A stretch of 64,000 bases of DNA from Acholoe squamosa (taxonomy: Eukaryota > Annelida > Polychaeta > Phyllodocida > Polynoidae), in assembly GCA_949317995.1 (NCBI GenBank), contig OX439046.1, positions 60,181,774 through 60,245,773 of the forward strand. The letters run 5' to 3'. The notes below the pieces were generated by a model. It ran no database searches and was not told the DNA's origin. It saw only the letters and a list, made by a program, of their open reading frames with translations. A program made the translations under genes and the position numbers. Below, piece after piece: positions 41,001 to 53,000 of the stretch (position 1 is the first letter of the stretch; every line of letters starts with the position of its first letter).

Positions 41001-44000
41001 TCATTTGTTTCATGATCATACCAATCTGGAAGTTGAGGTGTAGAAAGAAGAGTGGATGTGTGTATGTGAGTGAGTGAGTGGATTATGCCCACTTTGTATC
41101 AGTCTGAGTGTCTCTATAAGGCGCTATTTGTAACCTATATCACAAATCATGGCGCTACAAAAGGGGACAAACTTCTCACTTGTCGGGAATCTCATTTTGT
41201 AGCTGAAGCAAACTGCAGCTGGCACACAGGCACGTATAACGTTGTCTCCGGTCCCGCTGGGGTCCGACCGTCGAGCCCCCATAGGGCGGCCATGAGTGAA
41301 ACGCTTTACGATACTTTGTGTTTACATATAACTTAGGCCAACAACCAAAGTGCAGCATTTACAGCTTTAATACGCATACATTATACTTGGTTTCATGAGT
41401 TTGTGTTTTAAGTCAATGTCGATTTTTCATTCAGTTTGTATCTTATTATTTTCACAGAGCAGCAAAAAAACTTTTGAGTTTTTGCTAGGTTGTTTCTCTG
41501 AGTTTTTTGGTTTTCCTGTGATATGGAGAGGAACATGATGTCGCCTTGAGCCCCCAGAGTCACGATTTACTTTGCTGCGGTGGCGCTCCCTGTGTGACCC
41601 TTTATGAACTATACCACGTCTCCCAGTTGGTTTTGTTTACGTATGGTCGTCTCAGACTATGAGACCGATTCTTGATCCTGAAGTGCATGAATCATGATTC
41701 ACGAGGTCTTTTCTGAGTTACATTATATTCCCAAGTAACATACCCAGCATGGAATGACTAGGTGTCCCTCTGGGAAGAAAAGGAATTATGTTGGGGGAAA
41801 AATACCATAAGAATAACAATGGAATTTCCTGCATTTAATCAGACTATGCGTATATATGCATTGAACAAAATATGAATTGTTAAATGCACCTACACATCAA
41901 ATTGTACATTATAATAAAATGGAGTATGTCAATTCTAACCCTAGCCCCCAGCTTGAAATTAATACTACTCCTAGTAATAAAACACTTATACTTGGGTTTA
42001 AAAAAAAAAGACAACTGGAATTTGAGAACAAATCATGTATGTGAAACTAACATGCAACAAATGCACCATATAAGACATAACAATTGGAAAGAAATACTGC
42101 GCATTTGAAGAACTTGGAAGCGTATCTTAGCACAATAGAATAGTTTCAGATAGAATTCATAACTTGATGCATGCCAATCCTCGAATCCGTTTTTAATGGC
42201 AATATGAAAGCTATCGGCATTTAGATTATAGCCTTTAGTTTTGCCTATATTTACCATGATTATATATCTAGCCAGTAGGAATTTTGCCTTGCCTTATTTT
42301 CAGTCAGGAGTAGCGAAAATAGCCGTCATGCGCTCCCAAAAATAGAATGGTTGCCATGGCGATGAATATGCTAATGCATGGGCCTATCTCCCGTTAGATA
42401 AAAAGTGTGCCGGGAGTTAAAGCTTACCACAGGAGCTTACTTTTATCTTATCGTCTAGTATAGATTTCTAGATGTTCCTAGTTTCCACAGTCAATAATGC
42501 CGGAAATCAATATTAACAAAATCCGTCCTTGCCATTTGATTCGCTTTCTTTCGAGACTCCTCTGAGTAAACGAGTCCATTTTGTCCAGCTTTGATTTCAA
42601 TCTGATCATATTGTTTCTGGCAATAGTGAAATTAAAGTTTCTTACAACTTTTGGTTTTATGCATATATTTTGACGATTTTAAAATCACATGTATTTTGAG
42701 TCATTAAAAACTGAAAACAAAAACTGTGAATAGCAACCACATTTGAGAATTAAATTGATTTATAGTTACAGGCACTGTCATTGGTTTATTCGAGCTGCAA
42801 AACGTGCACTTCTTTCTAACATTACTAAACATTCATACATACATATTTCGCATATAAAAAGCCGGAATCTGTATAACAAAACACAACATCTACACACTCT
42901 ACCACAATATCCTACTAAGCCGACACTCTTATCAAGACTGAGCAATGGACTTTTGTTTGTCATTTTCCTTTTCCTACAAATTGGGTTGTCAAGAAAAATA
43001 TAAAAAAATAAAATAAAAAAAAAAGTTCTTTCAACGAAAGGGACAGTTTAGTCAGGCGACTAGTTGCTTGCCACCAAGAATGGGGTGTATAAAATATGAA
43101 CACAAGTAACTTATTGTATGTGCTGGTAGTTACTCTTTATGTTGTTACTGAGGTAACAATTGGTTGTCATGGTAACTAGAACTTTTGATACTTTGTCCTC
43201 AGGCACACTGCACTGTGACGTCATAACACAAAAGTAACTGCACATTTTGTAGCCCCAATTGTAAAAGGTGACAACACAACCAAAATCAGAATTTCTGGAA
43301 CTTAGATAAAGTAAAGAAATTGATAAGATTAAGAGGAATTTCTATTTTAATTCTCGTTTATCTTAAAGGGATGGTTGATGTTAAAAGTTACAAGAAAAGT
43401 CTTGATTGGGGTGCAGGTGAACTGACTAACAACAGACACATAATACCAAACATGGTTGGTGTAGCAACATGTCTCCGTATTATACTAGTGCATTGTACGT
43501 CTTGTCGCTGCACCACTAGGTACTCGTCGCACCATGTAGACGACACAATCAATATAACACGCAATTCTACGTTACAAATACTTGTAATGATACAATAACA
43601 CTACATGCAACTAGTGATACCTACTTCTACCATTTCTACGACATTAAAAACTCTTTTGAGTGAAACATGGTCCTGGTAAAAATAACACTACTGACAATTA
43701 CTAGAAACTATCCCCACCACTACTACTTCAGCTTTATGATGATTCTACCAATTGAAACATAATACTCATTACATAACATACAAATGAAGACATGCTAACA
43801 TCTAAACCTACTACATATTCCAGTAGTACATACAACTAAAATTCAAATCTCACCCAAATAGATTGTAAATACATAGGTGATACTTTGAATTCACATTATT
43901 TTTGATAACTGCTAGCTTTGATAGAGAAACTATATGCCAGCATTGAGCGCGATTTCATCATTGATAGCATGTACTTATTGTGCTTGTGTCTTGTCTTCGT

Positions 44001-47000
44001 TTTAACAGAGCAAACATCAGAAACATCAAGCCTTTGAGGCTGAACTAGCGGCCAATGCAGACCGGCTCCAAGCCGTTGTTGGAATGGGAGAGAGTAAGTA
44101 ACCAGTTACTCTTGAAACTTGCTGACTTAAGATATTATCAAAGTTAAATATTTTGAAAACAAAACTGAATCAATATTTCGAAATTGTATTAGAGCATTGC
44201 GCTGCCCTCTAATACAGTCCCAGGGAACGTTTTAGGACGTTAAACAAATCAATCAATCTAACTGAGTGCATAGTGCGTCAATGCCCTTGGACGACAAGAT
44301 GCACAAATCCAGTTCGGGCAAGTCTACTCCATAGAGTTGCACTCACGATCCCCCAAACTGCAGCTAATGTTTCATGAGAAGCAACTTGTGCTGGTTTTTA
44401 CAGTAGATAAGTAGGGCTTGGAATCCGATAGAAATGCAGACTGAAACGATAACTGGATGTATTATTCAGTTGTGTGCTTTTCAAGCACCTTATATCTGAA
44501 GATGTGAAATAAAAAGTTCAAATACATGGTATTAACTGATTTTCTCTTTACCTCTTTTCATCAGAGCTCATCAACCAACGCCAGTGTGCCGGCTCTGAGG
44601 ACGGTGTGGCGCAGCGTATTGCCAAGTTGGCGGAGGAGTGGGAGTATCTCACTACCAAGTCTTCAGAGAAGAGCGATAAGCTCAAGGAGGCCAACCGTCA
44701 ACGTATGTACACTGCCGCCGTCAAGGACCTCGAGTTCTGGCTAGGAGAGGTATGTAGCATTTAAAACTAAATTCTGGCAAGCAGTAAACTACAGTTATGT
44801 AAATTTGTTATAACTCAACATATTTGATGGTTTTGATACAAATTCGCTGGCTAACATTTTCTTCAAGAGTTTGGGGTTGATTCATGAGAGATGGTTTTTC
44901 ACAAACAGGAGGTTCTATAATACATTTAGTGCCCTAAATTCAGACAAACTGACATTGCACTGTTTACATCCTATAGCCAGCAAGTTCAGCTGTGACAAGT
45001 ATATGTATTAATTGGTTGTTTTCTATGTTTGCTAGGTGGAGCATATGTTAGAGACCGAGGACTACGGAAAAGACTTGGCCACGGTGCAAAACCTGGTGAA
45101 AAAGCACCAGTTACTCGAGGCCGACATTGACGCCCACGAGGTACTTGAAACTCACGTCTATTCAATAGTGACACCTGTAGTCTCTAAAAGATGACATCTG
45201 AAGGGGACATGCAAAGGGGGCTGAAGAAATATGATTTTTAGTCCTTTTATAGGTGGGGGTAAAACTGACATAATCAGCCCCACCAATCACATTTAATATT
45301 ACTTTTACACTATCTACAAGTGTATTCCTTTTCACTATTCTCACTGTACCCTGGTCGACTCTTTCTCACCATTCCTATATTTCCTACTCCAACACGTCTC
45401 CGTATCTTTACCTTTTTCACCCTTCTCTTTCAAAATAGCATTATCACCATCATCTGGTATTCGTACATTGAGCCAGGTGGATAGATTTTACCTTTAGCTG
45501 TTCTGTTATATCTAATGAGAACCATTTGATCTGCCTCACTCTCAACATATTAGGTGGTAAGTCGACGAGTACACCTGGATTGGAACAAACGTTTATACAT
45601 TATTTTGGGGCCTTATTTAGAAAAAGAAATATTAAAAAAAGAAAGGAAGCGTGATATGCATGATTCACCCTGTTAGGAGAATTTAAGTAGTATTCAGGCT
45701 GAAGTGTTGTAGATTATGCAAATATCACTCGATCAATTTTGCCAAGCCTTTCGCTGAGATTGTTTTTTGTGGCAGTGTAAGATTTTGATTCAAAAATAAT
45801 TTACCTAGATATACTTCCGCGTTATTTCTTAATCATAATCTCACACATTTGCAACAGTATTTCAATCAGATAAAACTGAGATTTAATAATTAAGAAATAG
45901 CTCGAAAGATTAAAGCTTTTAAATGAGAACAAATGAAAAATGTAGAATTAGATGTTGCTTTGCTCTATTGTCTTCCCCTCTCGTGCCTTGTAGGTGTCTT
46001 ATATCTCAGACTGAATGCTCCTTCAAATATATCTCATTGTACATGTTTCTCGTCTGATCTATAGTAACTTCACACTCCATCTGTAACTATATATCTGCTA
46101 ACCGTCTCTCCGTTATACACTTGTGTTCACCGATGAAAAATACTAGAAAGGGGAGCAATGTATTGCAATACCTGAAATTTTTTTAGTTTTACATTTGTAT
46201 ACTGGTATAACTATTTAGTCAAGAAAGAAAAAGGGTGAGAAATAAAATATAGAAGCTATTGTAGTAAGTAGGCAGTTGGCTTTTGTTCTTTGAACGATAG
46301 TGTAAATAATGCCTCAAGGGGAAGTTTCCTGGACAGTACTTGATCCGCGACACTATATCTAGTGCTGATGTGGCTCGTGTCATATCCTTCCTTTGTCGCG
46401 CTATGGGTCGGAGAGTTCTACATTTCAAGCAAATCTGTATCTACAATTTAGACTGCTCATCTGTAGAGGGTCAGGTACCTAGAGCTTACAGATATCTAGA
46501 TATCAAATGAGAACGATATGAGTATTGCACCGGTTTCCATCCCAGACATAGCACTCTTTGCTTCGTGACCATGTTAATTGAAAAATCACATTTGTACATA
46601 TTTGATGAATTTGTGAGTGGTAATCTGATATTTGTTAATGATAATTGATTTTAGACAAATTTAGGATTGCCTTTATGAATTTCCCTTCTTGATAACAACA
46701 TGAATAGACTTATTACAGTGATATTCACATCTCCCATTTTCAACACAATATTAAGTACAATTTCCATACCAGTAAATTTCCCTTTCATGACTTAAAATAA
46801 CGAGTTTGGTACTAGAACATTCATACATTACGGTACATTGTCATCAAAATAATTAGATTCTCCAGATATAGCATCATACTATATTTATATATCAAAAGCA
46901 AGGATCTTTATACACTGACAGTTCCGTATATATCGGCGTGTCATCTATAAGATTACTTTCACACTTAATATGATATACAATGACATTATGGTTATTTCTG

Positions 47001-50000
47001 CACCCATCTCCGCCTCATTGACTAAACACTGACTTCTCACTGACGGCTCCTCCATAGGGCAATCAGCGAAGCATTATCAGCCTAAACGAGCAGGCTGACG
47101 CATTTCTCAAGGTCATATAAAGTGGCTAACCTCAGACATTTTGAGTCAATAATAGAAGCTGTTGTAGTCACTAGGCATTTAGCTTGATTGTACATAAAAC
47201 ATGCATTGATGGGAAGTTTTCTGGGTAGTACTTGCTATGTGACACTAGACCTAGCAACGATGTGGCTCATGCCACATGCCTCCTTTGTCGTGATGTGAGT
47301 ACTACCCATTTAATGACTGTGCAGATCTGAGACTACGACTAAGATCGTACCCATCAGTAGAGAAGTCAGATAGTGCTTACAGGCATGGACTTGTCCAATG
47401 AGAATATCGGTCGACCATTGCGCTATGAAAACTGTCTAAGTCAGTAACTGTTCATGGGTTATTGAATCAAACTTATAAACAAACCTCGCATAATACTCTA
47501 CTTTCTCAACACCTAGAATATTCTCACTCTACATACCTTCTTACATAACCCAAACAAAATAAAACTCTTTTATCATAATAGTTATACAAGTCCTTAACAT
47601 GTCAACTGCTAGATTGCTGCCACTATTACTATGTTACACTTGCTTCTAAGAATGTTCATGGCATTTTAGTTGAACTCCCAATACTCACTGTCTGCTATTC
47701 ATTCATAGGACCGCGTGCGCGACCTGAACGAGCAGGCCGACGCCTTTATTAACAGTGGCGTGCTGGACACGGAGAGCATCAAGGAGAAGAAGCAGACCAT
47801 CAACGAGCGCTATGAGCGTGTGCAGACCCTTGCTGCTCACCGCCGCGCCCGGCTGGACGAGGCCAACACGCTACACCAGTTCTTCAGGGACATCGATGAT
47901 GAGGAGGCCTGGATCAAGTAAGTCCTTAACTCTTGTGAATATTTTAAAAAATCAAGAGGACAAATGTGAGACCTCCGCACCTCAGCACTACCTGAATATT
48001 TTAAAAAGTAGAAAGTCTTGATTCAGTTAGGAAGATTCCTGAAGTAAAGTGAGTTCCACAAGCAGCTTTTGATACCTGTCCAAACTGAGAAAGAAAGTAC
48101 TTAATGTCCTAAAACTAATGAGGCAGTCCCATGGAGTAGGAATCCCACTTTTGGACGTTGAAAAAAATCAATCAATCAATCAATACCCTATCTCTGCTTA
48201 GCTGAGATATCTTGCTCTTCTCCTTGGTCTTCTCCAAATCTACCACTATCAGTGTGCTAACATTAACTTAAATTGTGCCCCATAGGGAGAAGAAGCTGCT
48301 GGTTGGTTCCGATGACTACGGCCGTGATCTGACGGGCGTACAGAACCTGCGCAAGAAGCACAAGCGGCTGGAGGCGGAGCTGTCGTCCCACGAACCCACC
48401 GTACAGGCCGTGCAGGACATGGGGGAAAAGCTGATGGCAGAGTCCAACCTCATGACAGAGGAGATCCAGCAGAGGTAGGTTATTCCTCTCTTAGATTGAC
48501 TACTGTGTGCAGCCATTACTAGTACTGGCACTGGCAAGATTCACACTAATTAGTCATCATAATGCCCACTGTCGTCCCTTAAGGGATCCCTGCAATAGAT
48601 AAATGTGAATTACTTCAGTAATAAAAAAATCCTTTTCAATACAACGCTATCGTAGTGTTACTGTTAACTGTTGTATCCCTAAAAATGAGATTATGTTAAT
48701 TAGCACTGAAAGAGTAAAATATAATTATGTTTAACACTGAGTACTTCTATTTTCAAAGGCTGCGCCAGCTGTCCGACAACTGGGAGGAGCTGCGTGTCAT
48801 GGCAAAGACCCGTGGACAGAAACTGGACGAGTCGCTGGCCTACCAGCAGTTTGCGGCTAATGTGGAGGAGGAGGAGGCGTGGATCACAGAGAAGCAGCAT
48901 CTGCTCTCTGGGGACGACTACGGAGATACCCTGGCCGCGGTACAGGGTCTGCTCAAGAAACATGAAGCCTTTGAGACCGACTTCCAGGTGCACCATGACC
49001 GTTGCACTGAGATCAACAAGGAAGGGGACAAACTTATCTCTGAGGTAAAAGGCCCTTTAGCTTTAATAAATCCTGCATCTACAATGGAACATTAGGCAAT
49101 TAGTCAAGATCATATAGGTAAATTGTCTCACTTGGAAAGTGAAGACTCTTCGTTGATGGTTTAAAGTATCCGGTGGGTTTGGTATGTATCAGCACCTAAT
49201 GTGACTTGACGTGATTTTTGTCCTGCTTTAGCAAAGCAATTTAAGGTCTATTATTTACAATAAAAAAAAGGAGAAAGAAATCCAAATGAGGAAAATGAAA
49301 GCCAGACTTTTCAGTGTGCTACAAATGTCACTTTTGTATGTTCAGGGTAACCACAACACCGAATCCATCGCTCAGCGCTGTCAGAATCTGAAAGATAAGC
49401 TGCAGTCCCTCCAGGATGCAGCTAACCGCCGCAAGATGTGTCTCATCGACAACTCTGCCTTCCTTCAATTCATCTGGAAGACCGACGTCGTTGAGAGCTG
49501 GATTGGTAAGTACTCAAACTCGCCTGGATCCTTAGAATTCTTACAGGTTTAACTTGATAGATTGGGATGCTTCCATCTAGTAGTTGTTATATACTCTTCA
49601 TATAAGGTGCAGCGGCAGCTTTAACAGGAGGATGGACTTCTGTCTTATAGGACCAACCAAAGTATATGTGAGGATTGTACACTTATAGAACAGTGCTAAA
49701 CAGGTAAAAAGCATCCTCCAGCTTGTAGGGCTGGCATAGTCAGGGTGCACCTTATACGCAGAGTATTACAGTAGTGATACATTTGTTTGGCTATGATAGC
49801 ATGTAGAACAAAAGTCTTTATCACTTACCATGTAACAACAATATGTTGGAAGGAGTCTCCCCTAAACCTCTGTTTATCAACCAACCATGCTATCTCATGT
49901 CTGTAGCCGATAAGGAGACCCAGATCCGGTCGGACGACTATGGCCGTGACCTGTCATCCGTCCAGACCCTACTCACCAAACAGGAGACATTCGATGCCGG

Positions 50001-53000
50001 TCTCCAAGCTTTCGAGAAGGAAGGTATCCAGACGATCACTGCGCTGAAAGACCAGCTGATCGCCGCTAGCCACGCGCAGACCAACGCCATCGAGAAACGC
50101 TACAATGATGTCATCACTCGTTGGCAGCGGTGAGTGCTACAATTTTGAAAGTTTCCCACAACTACCCTCTTGGGAGGGTAGATAAGTAATCCTTGATTAG
50201 AACCATTAGGAATGAATTGCATCACCAATGTAGCTTTTGTCGTAGCACCTAAAGAGCAAGTCAACAAAACAAGCTAGGTCAACACAAAACTCTATAGACA
50301 ACATGATACACAAATATGTTATCTCTCTCCCTCTATTTGTGAGAGGGGTTGCCAGGTTCTATAATACCTGGTAACATAACTGCAAGGAAACTAGTAATTT
50401 CTTTCATCTTGTCCTTCAGTTTGTTGGCTGACTCGGACGCCCGCAAGCAGCGTCTGTTGCGTCTCCAGGAGCAATACCGGCAGGTGGAGGACTTGTACCT
50501 CACCTTTGCCAAGAAGGCATCAGCCTTCAACTCCTGGTTTGAAAACGCAGAGGAGGACCTCACAGATCCTGTCCGCTGCAACTCCGTCGAGGAAATCAAG
50601 GTGGGTTTTCTTAATATCATTCATATATATCATCTGGTCCTAAATAATGGTTAGAATATAAATTCCTTTCGTGACTGCCATCTGCCTCCACTGCGCAAGT
50701 TGCCACTCACATGTTTATTAAGTTTATGCTAATGTTATGCAAGCTCTCTCAAGTAAACCCTTTGAATTCTCTATAGGCTCTAAGAGAGGCGCATGACCAG
50801 TTCAAGGCGTCACTGAGCGCGGCCGAGTCTGACTTCAATCAGCTGGCGGCATTGGACAAACAGATCAAGTCCTTCAACGTGGGCCCCAACCCCTACACCT
50901 GGTTCACTATGGAGGCACTCGACGACACATGGAAGAACCTGCAGAAGATCATCAGGGTATGTGCAGATATTTTCATATTTCTCCTGTGTATAAGACGCAG
51001 TGCGCATATAAGACGCACCTAGAGTTTTGGATTATGATTAAAAAAAAGAAAAAGTTATAACTTTTTTTCTACTGAATGGATTTTCAAAATTCAAAAAGCC
51101 ATGTGTAGCTAATACACCTCGGAACATCCTGAATCCCACCATATCATATTATGACTTACTGGGAGTGTAAGATATCAAAAGAAAGGTGTTGACTCAGTTT
51201 TTAAGTACACTCCCCCAGAGATGATAGGTCTTTGATCTCAGTTTTGGAGGGAGCAATACTATTGAGACACCTTTCTACCTATGCACCGTATGAATGATGG
51301 ATCACTTCTACGATGTAAGTCCCCTAAGATCGGTAGAAGTTGTATACAGGCTATTTCTAATGAATGCCTATCGTTTCTTTTAGGAGCGTGATGATGAGCT
51401 GCAGCGTGAACAGCAGCGACAGGAGGAGAATGACATCCTGAGGAAACAGTTCGCCCAGGCCGCCAACGCCTTCCACCAGTGGCTCACCGAGACCAGGTAT
51501 GTGCCTTTACTCTTCCTCCCGGGACTATGTACCGGGTCTTCTGTAGCGACTAGGGGGATAAGTAATTGTAGATCTGGCACTATGTGAGAGAATGGCTTGT
51601 GAAGTGTTGCTTGAGCTAAAATAAAAAAAAAGGGGGCAGGGGCTTATAAAAGTTGTACGAGGGTGAGAGATGCTTCAAATGTAGAAAAATCTTAGCATTG
51701 ATGTAAGTACTCTTATGTGCATGTGATGTTGTCAGCTATGTGTCAGGTATATTACTTTCTAGTAATTCGTCTAACACTTTGATGCAAAATAATTAAATCC
51801 ACTTTGTGTAAACCAGTAAAAATGTAAAAGAATAAATTAACAGCTCAGAACAATTCCTCTTGATAAAACATCTCAAATTAAATGTCAAATAGGTTCAATA
51901 AAGGATAAATATACTTAACATATATGGCCAAATACCGGTATATGAGATAAAAAAGAGAATAGGAAAGTACAGTTAATACAGGTGAATGACTGCTAAATGC
52001 TGAGGGAGTATACAATGTTAAAAGAATAACGCGTTTAAATACAACTTACATAGGTTAAATGATTGAAAAAAAGGTTTTCTATAGCTTTTGCTAATGAGTC
52101 ATTTCTCACTTCTCCTCAGACGTTGGATATTCGACGGGTCTCTGTCTGCTCCAGCTCTGTTGTTGAACTATTACTCCCTCAAACCACCAAACCACCACCC
52201 TGTCATAACCCTACTATATGAACCATACAGATATCACACAGCCCCGGAACTGCCTCTAATATAAACTACTATCAGATAACATTACTAGATGAATATGATT
52301 CTTAATTTGGGGGGAACTATTAATATCCTTACTCTCCAATCGCTAATCAAATTTAACCTTATTGATCTAAACATAGTTTACCTAATATCTTGAATCTGGA
52401 TATACTTGGCTATTGTGTGTGTTGAGCTTTTTTAAATGGCATGATAAGCCAGACTTGAAGAAGTTCACGTGAGCCAGTAAACTTCTGACACATAAATGGC
52501 TCGTACTGATCCTTCGGAACATCAATTTCAATTTTCAATACCCAGTAGCTTTAAGTAATAGTTCAGTTTACGTATCATAACCATCCCCCCAGACATTTGC
52601 ATGTGACTTTCTAAGCAGAGTAACATGCAACATGTATCTGACATCCTAAACACAATCCACAACCTTTCTAATCAAGTTGATAGCCTAAAGTTCTTGTTGG
52701 AATAATTCATGCAAGAGATATACTTTTCAGTACTCATATCAAACCTACAGTCCCCCCTTGTTCTCTGTGTGCTCTGTTCCTTGTAGACTTTTGTGTTGAT
52801 GCTAAATCTTTTAAGCTTTACTAAATCTAAATTCTGAAATTTTCGCTTAAATTAAACACCAGAGGTCGGGTTTTGTAATATTAAAAGCAAATATATACAA
52901 ATTACCCGATCGAATGTCAATGCCTAAAGAAGCTTCTTCCCATAATCTTAATGCTAAGTTTGAAATTCTTGTAGTTAGATAATACTAAGAAATGCACCAT

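Larger units (their letters stand above)
37792..44008 (+). other. Intron 34, the longest intron
   Basis: 6.2 kb. It begins with a (TA)n block, carries a strong cassette exon (39407-39535), a weaker microexon candidate (39060-39098) and a possible minus-strand SINE (about 41065-41310, ending in GAGTGAGTGAGTG). Otherwise it is AT-rich. Confidence 0.75.
45141..47708 (+). other. Intron 37
   Basis: 2.6 kb. It contains a tandem duplication: related blocks at about 46240-46530 and 47146-47420, and a decayed partial copy of exon 38 (47058-47111) between them. The first kilobase shows nothing. Confidence 0.75.

Noticed and set aside
47058..47120. Considered as a functional alternative exon
   Set aside because: No proper donor, in-frame stop after 20 codons, only 8 identical core residues; a relic is more likely, though use as a poison exon cannot be excluded.
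52120..52263. Longer alternative terminal exon ending at TAA 52261
   Set aside because: Only the first six residues match the family; the remainder is unrelated and low-GC, so the 18-nt microexon reading is preferred.
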